A stretch of DNA of 64,000 nt, taken from assembly GCA_028820655.1 (NCBI GenBank), contig JAPPIK010000031.1:1-64000 (forward strand), in the 5' to 3' direction. The DNA comes from Candidatus Poribacteria bacterium (lineage in GTDB: Bacteria; Poribacteria; WGA-4E; JAJDTR01). Below, one piece after another: positions 7,849 through 15,929 of this stretch. Within the stretch, counting starts at the first letter, position 1, and the number at the start of each line of letters is the position of its first letter. The translations under genes were made by a program, and so were the position numbers. The notes beneath the pieces are model-generated. The model did not search any database, was not told the DNA's origin, and worked only from the letters and a program-made list of their open reading frames with translations.

Positions 7849-9093
7849 ATGAACAGGGACTATCAATTGACACTACTCATCACTATGTTTGGAGTTGCCG
7901 TTCTCCTCGCAGGCTGCGGAGGGGCTACGGCGGAATGGCCGCAATATCAGGGTCTCACCCGCGACAACGTGTCCCACGAAACCGGTTGGCTGAAGACCTG
8001 GCCCGAGGACGGTCCGGAGGTGTTATGGCGGATCCCGATGGGGGAAGGCTACTCCGGTATCTCGATTGTGGACGGGCGCATCTACACCATGCTTTCGGAA
8101 GGAGATGACGAGTTCGCTGTCTGTCTGGATGCATCGAACGGGACGGAGATTTGGCGTTCTCGAACCGATGAGAAATTTCATTCCGGCGAAGGCAGCGGCC
8201 CCCGCTCCACGCCTGCGGTTGACGACGATCGGGTCTATGTGTTCAGCGCCAAGGGCAAGCTCTACGGCTTGGACATCGGCAGCGGCGAGAAGGTGTGGGG
8301 ACACGATTTCGTGGCCGAGTTTGAGAGCGGTATGCCCGGCTTCGGATTTGCGGCGTCGCCCATCATCGAAGGTGACTCGCTCCTCATCGAAGCGGGCGGC
8401 AAGAACGGGAAATCCATCGTCGCATTCGACAAGGCGACCGGGGAAATACTCTGGACCTCCCACACGGACAGAGCCGGTTACTCCTCGCCCATCGTCATCG
8501 ACGCCAACGGCGTCCGGCAAGCTATCTTTATGACGGGAAGTTCGCTCGTCTCCGTTTCACCGACCGACGGCACCGTTTACTGGTCGCACGTCCCGTGGCC
8601 CACCGGAAACGACATCAACGCCGCGGTGCCAATCCATTTGCCCGGCGACCGGATTTTCGTCTCCGCCGCCTACGACAAGGGCTCGGTGCTCGTACAAATG
8701 AAATCCGACGGCGATAAGATGAGCGTCGAAGAGGTGTGGCGCAGTCACGATGTGATGGAAAATTGGATGAGTTCTTCCGTGCTTCTCGGCGAGTATCTGT
8801 ACGGGTTCGACGAAAGCATCTTGAAGTGCATCGAGGCGGGTACCGGCGAGCAGAAGTGGGCGCACCGCGGATTTGGCAGAGGCACGCTGCTCCTATCCGA
8901 CGGTCACCTGATTATTCTCGGAGAGGGCGGTAATCTGGGGATTGCCGAGGCAAACCCGTCGGAATACAAAGGAGTCGCCGAAACGCAGGTTTTGGAAGGG
9001 CGCTGCTTCACCCCGCCAACCCTCCTCGACGGCAAACTCTACCTGCGAAACCAGAAAGAGTTGGTCTGCATTGACCTGTCGGCGAAGAGTTAG
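7849..9093 (+). CDS. PQQ-type beta-propeller lipoprotein
   Basis: Predicted 414 aa with a lipobox LLAGC (Cys23), so likely a membrane-anchored exported protein. Repeated blades carry the GxIYTM...DASNGTEIWR and GKLYGLDIGSGEKVW pattern of the PQQ_2/BamB-like propeller; blades recur about every 45 residues to the end. I see no quinoprotein dehydrogenase ligands, so it is probably a binding or scaffold propeller rather than an enzyme. A strong AGGAGG site lies just upstream of ATG 7849. Confidence 0.85.
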   Translation: MNRDYQLTLLITMFGVAVLLAGCGGATAEWPQYQGLTRDNVSHETGWLKTWPEDGPEVLWRIPMGEGYSGISIVDGRIYTMLSEGDDEFAVCLDASNGTEIWRSRTDEKFHSGEGSGPRSTPAVDDDRVYVFSAKGKLYGLDIGSGEKVWGHDFVAEFESGMPGFGFAASPIIEGDSLLIEAGGKNGKSIVAFDKATGEILWTSHTDRAGYSSPIVIDANGVRQAIFMTGSSLVSVSPTDGTVYWSHVPWPTGNDINAAVPIHLPGDRIFVSAAYDKGSVLVQMKSDGDKMSVEEVWRSHDVMENWMSSSVLLGEYLYGFDESILKCIEAGTGEQKWAHRGFGRGTLLLSDGHLIILGEGGNLGIAEANPSEYKGVAETQVLEGRCFTPPTLLDGKLYLRNQKELVCIDLSAKS

Positions 9094-9213
9094 TGCAAGC
9101 GGACGATCAACGGACCGAACAAAAGAGCGGTAGTTAATCCCATAGAAGAATTCTGCTCACTTGATATTCGCTTGAAGTGTTACCCTTGCACGATTTCTTA
9201 ACATGCAGCAGAA

Positions 9214-9399
9214 TCAAAAGGGATTGGGAATCCGTAAATCACGGCAAATCGCTCTAACCGTCCCTCTTGGTATTTCGGAGTGTCTTGGTACTGCACTAAT
9301 GACATTAAACTCTGGATTTTTCCAGATAGAGTGTTTACTCTCTCTTTCTAGAACACAACCATGTTTTCTGAGATGCTGTTCAAGCTCCCGTCGTTTCAT
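9214..9399 (-). CDS. hicA: HicA-family mRNA interferase toxin
   Basis: Predicted 61 aa, normal for HicA. The dsRBD-like fold signature is complete: KRRELEQHLRKHGC, catalytic His in SKHSIW (H23), then AVPRHSEIPRGTVRAICRDL. HicA toxins cleave mRNA and are held in check by HicB. Here the antitoxin gene is upstream and the ATG overlaps its stop by 4 bases (9396-9399), which points to translational coupling. Antitoxin-first order is the less common arrangement for hic loci. Confidence 0.88.
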   Translation of the reverse strand: MKRRELEQHLRKHGCVLERESKHSIWKNPEFNVISAVPRHSEIPRGTVRAICRDLRIPNPF

Positions 9400-9641
9400 A
9401 GCCGAATAGTAACCGGCATGAAATGAGGCTCAGGAGTACGGACAAATCCAACTTGATCGTATCCCTTCTTATCATATTCTAAAATCTCAGGTAGCGTAAC
9501 TCTCAAGGTGTCAAGTAGCTCTTCTCTGGTTCTCTCTTGACAATTCACGCCGCGAATCCCCTGAACCCAACCAACCCACCAACCATCCTCTTGTGCAATA
9601 TAGGCGGTATAGCACTTTTTATAGCCATTTTGAGAACTCAT
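9396..9641 (-). CDS. hicB: HicB-family antitoxin
   Basis: Predicted 81 aa. The N-terminal partial RNase-H-like fold reads YTAYIAQEDGWWVGWVQGIRGVNCQERTREELLDTLRV-like with the usual GWxxGWV core. The short length leaves little room for the C-terminal helix-turn-helix or ribbon-helix-helix domain of longer HicB proteins. A perfect 13-bp palindrome overlapping the -10 box (9672-9702) is a likely operator, so autoregulation by some part of the complex is expected despite this. Confidence 0.85.
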   Translation of the reverse strand: MSSQNGYKKCYTAYIAQEDGWWVGWVQGIRGVNCQERTREELLDTLRVTLPEILEYDKKGYDQVGFVRTPEPHFMPVTIRL

Positions 9642-9670
9642 CGCAACAGTAGACTCTCTTTCGATTGGGA

Positions 9671-9702
9671 ATTATACTATGCACTAATTGTGCATAGTAT
9701 AA
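9671..9702 (-). promoter_or_regulatory. Operator palindrome overlapping the hicBA promoter
   Basis: TTATACTATGCAC (9672-9684) and GTGCATAGTATAA (9690-9702) are perfect complements with a 5-base loop. On the minus strand TATAAT (9676-9671) lies in the outer arm, 30 bases from the hicB ATG. No convincing -35 box. Confidence 0.65.
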
Positions 9703-9783
9703 CAGTATTTTAGGATAAATCGCAATGAGAATAAAAATGACGAAAGAATCGAATGGTCGTTCTGAATCCCAACTCTCAGCATC

Positions 9784-11034
9784 CTAGATTGCCTCCGGCC
9801 GTACCGGCCCCGACCGATCCTGCGGACAAAGCGGTCGGCAACCATCCGAAGTGACAACGAACGTTTGCTCAATGTGCGGCGAGGCAACACCCGGCATAAA
9901 CGTCATCGCTTCCAGATTGATGACCATGTTCTCCTCAAGCGGGAGATCCGATGCCGCGTCAACACAATCGTCGTTGATGCGCAACCCGTTGTCGGCGACG
10001 ATGATCGGGTAGTCGCGCACCTCCAGCCCCATTCCGTGCCCGTGCGGAAACGTCGCCGTAATTCCGCGAGCGTTGAGCGTGTCCCACATAACGGCTCTCA
10101 CTTCAGACGATTTCGCGCCGGGACGAACCACGTCCACCGCTTGATCGACGCACTCGCGCAAAGCGGCATGTTTGTCGCGTAAAACCGCCGATGGCTCTCC
10201 GATTGCCAACGTCGTGCCGGTGTCCGAGAAATAGTGCCGGTAGATGCAACCCCAGTCCACGTACAGCATGTCGTGGTCTCCCAACACATAATCCCGCTCC
10301 AAAGCGAAACCCAGACCGTTCACGCCGAACATGAAGTGATCGAGATCCGCGCCGTCCTCCGCAATCCGCTCCCGGTAGTGCTGGATAACATGTGCCATCG
10401 TCTTCCCGGCTCGCGCCAACGCAAGGCTCTCCATCCCCGCCTCTTCGCTGATTTCAGCGGCGCGCGTGAGTCGGGACAACTCCTCCTCCGTCTTGACCAT
10501 TCGGACCAAGCGAATCAGATCCGAGCAATCCAGGATTGCCGCTTTCGGCAAGGCTTCGGTGATCTCCGCCTTTGCGGATGGCGCCAGCCCTTCCATTTCC
10601 ATCCCGATTCGCGCCTCGGTCAAACCCCGCGCCTTCAGGATGCTCAGGAGCGCATCCGTCGGTTTGGCGTTGCGGCGCGGCGACTGAAGCAGATCTAGAA
10701 TTCGCCGGTCTTCTTCGGGCAATGTCTCGGGCGTCAACGAAGTATCTATCACCGGACTTCCCGCGATATGCAGATCGCGCACCCACAAGTCCGCCGCGTT
10801 TGTCGCGAAATCCGGTCCCACGACGAGCGCAGGCTCACCCTCAAGCGGGAAAACCGAAAATTTCTGAGGTATCTCGCTAGACGCCCCGGGCGCCATCATA
10901 TACTCTCTGAATAGCGGGTCGATCCAGCAGTAGTAACCCGAAAAGTAGGTGACATTCACGGGCGAGGTGGCGACCAAAACGTCCACTCCGCAGCGCTCCA
11001 TATACACCATCGCACGAGTTTTGTTGAAGAGCAT
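9784..11034 (-). CDS. M24-family metallopeptidase (Xaa-Pro peptidase-like)
   Basis: Predicted 416 aa; the second M24 protein in the window and clearly divergent from the first. N-terminal creatinase-like domain (CGVDVLVATSPVNVTYFSGY), then catalytic-domain ligands in YVDWGCIYRHYFSDTGTT (two Asp), FPHGHGMGLEVRDYP (His), NLEAMTF (Glu) and HIEQTFVV (Glu). Members act on proline dipeptides, dimethylsulfoniopropionate or creatine-like amides; I cannot choose between these. A minus-strand promoter lies about 80 bases upstream. No signal peptide. Confidence 0.85.
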   Translation of the reverse strand: MLFNKTRAMVYMERCGVDVLVATSPVNVTYFSGYYCWIDPLFREYMMAPGASSEIPQKFSVFPLEGEPALVVGPDFATNAADLWVRDLHIAGSPVIDTSLTPETLPEEDRRILDLLQSPRRNAKPTDALLSILKARGLTEARIGMEMEGLAPSAKAEITEALPKAAILDCSDLIRLVRMVKTEEELSRLTRAAEISEEAGMESLALARAGKTMAHVIQHYRERIAEDGADLDHFMFGVNGLGFALERDYVLGDHDMLYVDWGCIYRHYFSDTGTTLAIGEPSAVLRDKHAALRECVDQAVDVVRPGAKSSEVRAVMWDTLNARGITATFPHGHGMGLEVRDYPIIVADNGLRINDDCVDAASDLPLEENMVINLEAMTFMPGVASPHIEQTFVVTSDGCRPLCPQDRSGPVRPEAI

Positions 11035-11111
11035 TATTTTACTCCGTTCAGATCTGGAATTTTTGAGTTGCGGGCGTTTAAGGATCGCGCCCCGGTGTTC
11101 GTATGGAAGGG

Positions 11112-11140
11112 ATTATCTCATAATTGCGCCAATCTTTCAA
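11112..11140 (-). promoter_or_regulatory. Sigma70-type promoter for the M24 gene
   Basis: On the minus strand TTGAAA (11140-11135) and GATAAT (11117-11112) are 17 bases apart, about 78 bases before the ATG at 11034. Confidence 0.5.
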
Positions 11141-11691
11141 TGGGCAACGGAACGACATCTAATTGTAAATCCTCTAGAATCCGGTGCAGTTGTTCTGACT
11201 CTGCCGCGCTGGGACAACACATCTGATTTTAGAGATGTAGAAGAATTGAAGGGTGGAAGGTAGATTGGGGAGTTAGTGATTATAGATGGAGGTGGTGTAG
11301 GTCGGGTTAAGTGGATGAATTCGTGTTGCTGCCAAGCACAATGAGACGGGCTGTTCCGAAATAGAATGCGACTCAATCATACGAGGCAAATAAACACTTT
11401 CAATGGTTTTAATCCTACACTCCGCACCTATTTTCAAAGTTTACGGGATTTATTGAAATCCTGTAAACCCGCGTGGTTACTAAATTTTTCAATTCTTGGA
11501 AATCCAATTGAGGATTATTTACGCGCCAAGCCCCAGAGGGGCGATAGGTGTATAGCAGCATCAGACCTCCCCCCATCAAAGCCCCAGCGGGGCGACAGGT
11601 CAATTACGTCTGGGGCATATCAACCGAATTAAAAACGGATGCTGAGTTGTTGCCTGTTAATATTTTCGATTGAAACGTGGTCCAGGTGTGG

Positions 11692-11726
11692 GATCTCTAT
11701 CGCACTCGTTATCCACTCGTTTGATC
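11692..11726 (+). repeat. 35-bp GATC element
   Basis: GATC to GATC, exactly 35 bp, followed by CCCTCTGGGGC. Confidence 0.85.
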
Positions 11727-11776
11727 CCCTCTGGGGCTTGAGTGTGTGGTCAATTTACGTTTCTATACACCTTCAG

Positions 11777-11811
11777 GATCTCTATCGCCTTCGCTATTCA
11801 CTCAGTTGATC
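11777..11811 (+). repeat. 35-bp GATC element
   Basis: GATC to GATC, exactly 35 bp, preceded by CACCTTCAG and followed by CCCGCTGGGGC. Confidence 0.85.
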
Positions 11812-11950
11812 CCCGCTGGGGCTAAAAACTTGTAGAATATTATTTGTGATTCAAATACAAGGTGTGCTAGTGTCATGATTACCAGAGAAGGAAATCATAA
11901 ATATTCCTAAATTGCTTACATGAGGTGCGGAGCGTAGGGTTTTAATTTGT

Positions 11951-11989
11951 GTAATCCGCTTAATCCGTTTAATCCGTGATTCAGACAAT
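11951..11989 (+). repeat. AATCCG nonamer array
   Basis: Three AATCCG(N)3 units end in TGATTCAGACAAT. Related arrays lie at 44891-44930 and 48638-48677. Confidence 0.6.
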
Positions 11990-12049
11990 TTCCTCTCACA
12001 TCAATTCCATAATTTAAACGCGTTTGCCCTACTCTGGCCCGTCTTTTTC

Positions 12050-12078
12050 TTGACTGCCTATGAGGGAAGATATATAAT
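12050..12078 (+). promoter_or_regulatory. Sigma70-type promoter for the 12.1-18.6 kb operon
   Basis: TTGACT at 12050-12055 and TATAAT at 12073-12078, spacer 17, 48 bases before the ATG at 12126. Confidence 0.7.
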
Positions 12079-12125
12079 GCGCGGCACTGTATGGTCGACG
12101 CTTATCCCAACAAAAGAATTCCTTC

Positions 12126-12911
12126 ATGTTCCGCTACAGTTACATCATAATCGACTTCTCCGAAATCGAGGGCCTTCAAGCCACCTTTGCCCTGTTGAAG
12201 AGCTGCGGCTATGCCGGGGTAGAGCTGAATCTGACGCCCGATGTGCTCAACCGATTGGATGAAATTGAAACCACCGTAGCCGCCAATAGCTTGGTTGTCC
12301 CCGCGCTGTTGACCGGCGCGGCTTACGAAGACGGATTGTGCTTGAGTTCGCCGGATCCGGGGATTCGAGAACTCACGGTGGAACGCCTGAAGAGCTATCT
12401 GGATGTTGCCAGTCGGTTCGACGCGATTCTCGTTGTGGGTCTCCTGCAGGGGTTGCGCAGCGACGAAGCGGATCCCGTAGTGGCAAATCAGCGCATTGCC
12501 GCGTGTCTTCGCGAAGTCGGTCATGCCGCTTTGGAAGTGGGCGTGGAGTTCGTCATCGAACCCGTGAATCATCTTCAAGTCGGGTTCAATAATTCGCTCG
12601 CCGAAGTCCAACAGTTGATTGCCGAGATTGACGTGCCCGTATTCAAGCCGATGTTGGACACGATCCACATGAATATCGAGGAAACCTCGCTGACCGAGCC
12701 GGTCTACCGCTGCGGGGAGTCGCTACGGCATGTGCACCTGTGCGAGAGTAACGCGGGCTTGTTCGGGGCTGGGCGCATCGACTTCAAATCCGTATTGGAC
12801 GCATTGAATTCGGTCGGGTACGAGGGATTCGCGTCGGTCAAGGTCTACCGCAACGCCAACCTCGAAGAGGCCATTCGGTCAAGCATTGAGTTTCTAAGGA
12901 CGGGTTCCTGA
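12126..12911 (+). CDS. Sugar phosphate isomerase/epimerase-like TIM barrel
   Basis: Predicted 261 aa, AP-endonuclease-2-type xylose-isomerase-like barrel. Metal-ligand positions of the family can be followed: Glu in FVIEPVNH, Asp and His in KPMLDTIHMN, His in HVHLCESN. The last ligand, normally Glu near the C-terminus (G-F/Y-x-S-x-E), reads ASVKV here, with Lys239. That could change metal binding or function. It is first gene of a promoter-led run and is followed by a hydrolase-like gene, consistent with sugar processing. Confidence 0.8.
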   Translation: MFRYSYIIIDFSEIEGLQATFALLKSCGYAGVELNLTPDVLNRLDEIETTVAANSLVVPALLTGAAYEDGLCLSSPDPGIRELTVERLKSYLDVASRFDAILVVGLLQGLRSDEADPVVANQRIAACLREVGHAALEVGVEFVIEPVNHLQVGFNNSLAEVQQLIAEIDVPVFKPMLDTIHMNIEETSLTEPVYRCGESLRHVHLCESNAGLFGAGRIDFKSVLDALNSVGYEGFASVKVYRNANLEEAIRSSIEFLRTGS

Positions 12912-12945
12912 ATTATGCGCGCGGTAAACCGTGGAGGCAATTGGT

Positions 12946-14973
12946 ATGGCACAGACGCCGCGGGAAGCAACCGTTTGGATGACCTATGTGAACATCGTCA
13001 ACGGTCTGGACGAGGACTTCCGTGATATGAAGGCGCACGGCATCCAAGGCGTCGAGATTAACACCTATCCCGCAATTTGGGTGGGCGATGAAATCGAACC
13101 CGCCCAGGCGTTGGAATGCGCACGAAGACACGATCTGCGGTTGGCGTTCACGGTTGAGAACATCACGCTGCGAGCGGATCGCATCGCCGCCCACGGTATC
13201 ACGCCGACACCGTCCGTTATGATTGGCGGCGCCTACGAGGGAGAAGCGATTGACTGGCATCGTTTTTCCTTCACGCCCCAACGGCACGAGATCGTGATTG
13301 AAAGGCCTGTCTTTGGCACGGATTGGACGTTGGGGAACGGCAGCTATTTCGCGGAATTGCTGCCCCCGCACCGTGCCGAGGTCATCGTCAAGGAAAAGGA
13401 TTACGACGGGGCGCAGCACCTGCTAATTCTGCCCGCCACAATCGAACCCCGCAACGAGCACACCTATCTCATGGAGTTCGACCTTACCGGCGCGCACGGC
13501 GATCTTGACAATGTCATGCTGGCGGCCTATTGGCGCATGCGCGGTCCCATCTACGAGCAGCCTCAACCCGCGAATTACTTCGGCAACACGGCGAGTCCCC
13601 ACGCCGTCAGTACCGCCGATGGATTTCGCGCCCAAATTAAGCACGAAATCGCGCGGTGGACCGAAGCCAACGGCGGCACGTTTCCTAGCGATGTCGTCAT
13701 GGGCATTCGGCTGGGGGATGAAGACTTCCTGCAAACCGTGCCCAACGGTCCCGCGAATCCGGCTCAGTCGATGCCGCTCTGGGACTATTCCGACGATGCC
13801 ATCACCAAATTTGGGCGAGTGAATTCGGACGACGCTTATCCTCGCCACTGGGGGTATCGCGAGGCGTTCGGCGAGCGCGCCTATGCCGACTGGATGTGGT
13901 CTCTTCACTTCGCCTGTGCCCGCCTGCTGCGCGCCGCAAAGGAAACGTTGCGCGAAGAGGGACTGGGGGATGTAAAAACCTATCGAAATTTGACACGATG
14001 CAACAGTTTCTATGTGGGGAACGATCACGGCGGTATGTCGCTCGATATGGCGGCGCTTGAAATAGACATTGTGTCTGCCGACCCGTACCCCGCATCCGAT
14101 CGCGGGTTTAACGACGCCAGCATACCCGGAGATATGGGATACGTCGCCGGTCTGGCGCGCCGGCACGGAAAAGAGTTGATGCCGTGGATGCAGGGACACG
14201 AAGGACGGCACCCGTCTCCGGCTCATCTCAATCGAATCTATGAACAACACACCGCGCAAGAGCCGACACGGATGATGTACTTGGGCTACGGCAGTACCGA
14301 GAGACCACCGGTGGGCACGGATGCCACCTTCCCGAACGGAAATGTAGACTCTTGGGAGCTATCCCGCGGACTCAACATGCAATTTCAGAGGCGCACCCCG
14401 CGGCGCATAGAGGCTCGCGTTGCCGCACTCCGCGACTATCACGTGTGGAGCCTAAACGCGTTCGGCCAAGACGACTGCCTCGACCGGTTCTTTACGGGAA
14501 TCCTCGACGGCATTTCCGTACGCTACGGAACGCATTACGACCCCATAGAGACCCCATCGCTTGACGTACTGAACTGGAAAGAGCTCTCTCCGTACACCGT
14601 CGTGATTGCCGCGCTTCCTCCGAAGGTGATTTGCTGGCGCCGGTTTGCGGAATTGGATGCAACATGCATACTGATCGTATCCGATTGCGACACGCTCGCT
14701 GCAGGAGACGCCACTACCGGTGTCCGCTCCTCAAGCGAGGTCGAGGTTGGGGGCGAAGTCGCACTGTTGGATGGCACGTCTCTGCAAAGCCTGTATACCC
14801 GCTGTGTGGAGGTCGATCCAACCGCCCAAACGCTCGGAAGGCATGGGGAGAAGACGTGCGTATGGCGGGTGGGCAATATCATTTACCTCGGCGCCCGAAC
14901 CGCCCAGCACGAGATTCCGAGGCTCTTGGACTGGCTCGGATCGCGCGATTGCTCCGACATAATGGGCAGTTAA
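12946..14973 (+). CDS. Large TIM-barrel protein, putative glycoside hydrolase
   Basis: Predicted 675 aa from ATG 12946, 8 bases after GGAGG; an upstream GTG at 12931 lacks this spacing. The N-terminal 80 residues (NGLDEDFRDMKAHGIQGVEINTYP) look like the first strands of a barrel, about 85-200 resemble a beta-sandwich insertion, and the centre has IVSADPYPASDRG and MPWMQGHEGRHP. The C-terminal ~120 residues resemble the glutamine-amidotransferase-like domain that follows GH42-type barrels. No catalytic pair can be assigned with confidence. No signal peptide, so it would act inside the cell. Confidence 0.55.
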   Translation: MAQTPREATVWMTYVNIVNGLDEDFRDMKAHGIQGVEINTYPAIWVGDEIEPAQALECARRHDLRLAFTVENITLRADRIAAHGITPTPSVMIGGAYEGEAIDWHRFSFTPQRHEIVIERPVFGTDWTLGNGSYFAELLPPHRAEVIVKEKDYDGAQHLLILPATIEPRNEHTYLMEFDLTGAHGDLDNVMLAAYWRMRGPIYEQPQPANYFGNTASPHAVSTADGFRAQIKHEIARWTEANGGTFPSDVVMGIRLGDEDFLQTVPNGPANPAQSMPLWDYSDDAITKFGRVNSDDAYPRHWGYREAFGERAYADWMWSLHFACARLLRAAKETLREEGLGDVKTYRNLTRCNSFYVGNDHGGMSLDMAALEIDIVSADPYPASDRGFNDASIPGDMGYVAGLARRHGKELMPWMQGHEGRHPSPAHLNRIYEQHTAQEPTRMMYLGYGSTERPPVGTDATFPNGNVDSWELSRGLNMQFQRRTPRRIEARVAALRDYHVWSLNAFGQDDCLDRFFTGILDGISVRYGTHYDPIETPSLDVLNWKELSPYTVVIAALPPKVICWRRFAELDATCILIVSDCDTLAAGDATTGVRSSSEVEVGGEVALLDGTSLQSLYTRCVEVDPTAQTLGRHGEKTCVWRVGNIIYLGARTAQHEIPRLLDWLGSRDCSDIMGS

Positions 14974-15090
14974 GATAACCTAACGATGTAGTACGACTCG
15001 GACTGAAGTGTTTGAATCAAACATTCAATCCCGTTCCGCGTCCATCGAGAAACGCCTATTTCAAACCGAGATGACCATGGAGAACTAACC

Positions 15091-15915
15091 ATGACAGAGG
15101 AACAAATCAGGCATTTTGGCACGCTAGGGTTCTTTCTGTGGAAAGGACTGCTGTCTCCCGATGAAATGCAGGGGCTATCCGTCGCTTTTGATGCGGCAAT
15201 GACAAAAGCGCGCGGCGGAGAAGAAGATCCGGCACTTCGCCAAGACGAAGGAGGCAATTCCGCCAGAAGGGAACAGATCATCCCCTTCTTCGACTATGAT
15301 CCGGACGCCTTTTATCCCTTGCTCGACGATGAGCGATTTGTCAACGTCTTGGATACCCTTCTTGGGGATGATTTCATCCTTACCGTGAGCGAAGGTGTCA
15401 TCCACGCCGGCGGCACCCGGTGGCATCACGACGCTTACGGTCCCGAAGGATTTTTCAGCATGAAGGTCGCCATCTATCTGGATCCGCTCGGTCCCGACGA
15501 CGGTTGCCTTAGCGTCATTCCGGGCAGCCATTTCATGGAATACCGTAACGCGCTTAATGAAACCAAGGGCACCATTGGCGTTAAACCCGAGGAGATTCCG
15601 GGGCATTACCGGATCTGCACCGAACCCGGGGATGTCATCTTCATGAATCACAAGACTCACCACGCCGCGTTGAGCGATAATCCCGGACGCCGCGTCATCT
15701 ACTTCAATGCCGTCCAGAACACGACCGCCGAAAAGAACCGGGAACACTTCGATTGGTTGATGAACTTTCTCAGCGGAGAGACGAGTCATTGGGGCAGATT
15801 TTACAGCGAGAGTCTCTTGCGCACCGCTACGCCGCGCCGGCAAAAGATGATGGATCGAGCCATCGAGTTGGGATTCGGAAACACCGGACCCATCACCCAT
15901 CTGCAGAATATGTAG
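15091..15915 (+). CDS. Phytanoyl-CoA dioxygenase (PhyH) family protein
   Basis: Predicted 274 aa. The Fe(II)/2-oxoglutarate site is intact: HxD as W111-H112-H113-D114, distal His in KTHHAAL (H190/H191) and an Arg pair in NPGRRVIYFN for 2-oxoglutarate. The double-stranded beta-helix core has VAIYLDPLGPDDGCLSVIPGSH. A close paralogue lies at 50378-51184 on the other strand. The substrate is unknown; bacterial members hydroxylate diverse small molecules. It is preceded by the hydrolase-like gene and followed after 14 bases by the membrane gene. Confidence 0.88.
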   Translation: MTEEQIRHFGTLGFFLWKGLLSPDEMQGLSVAFDAAMTKARGGEEDPALRQDEGGNSARREQIIPFFDYDPDAFYPLLDDERFVNVLDTLLGDDFILTVSEGVIHAGGTRWHHDAYGPEGFFSMKVAIYLDPLGPDDGCLSVIPGSHFMEYRNALNETKGTIGVKPEEIPGHYRICTEPGDVIFMNHKTHHAALSDNPGRRVIYFNAVQNTTAEKNREHFDWLMNFLSGETSHWGRFYSESLLRTATPRRQKMMDRAIELGFGNTGPITHLQNM

Positions 15916-15929
15916 CCTAGGGATACCAG

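Larger units (their letters stand above)
11035..12125. other. Intergenic repeat block
   Basis: No gene supported. Contains two CCCCAG(A/C)GGGGCGA palindromes (11533 and 11581), two 35-bp GATC elements, an AATCCG nonamer array (11951-11989) followed by TGATTCAGACAAT, and the promoter of the 12.1-kb operon. Open frames through the palindromes (repeated PQRGDR) are repeat-derived. Confidence 0.65.

Noticed and set aside
13423-14259. Long antisense reading frame (278 codons) opposite the TIM-barrel gene
   Set aside because: No family features, no ribosome site; the opposite strand has a well-supported gene with a continuous protein.
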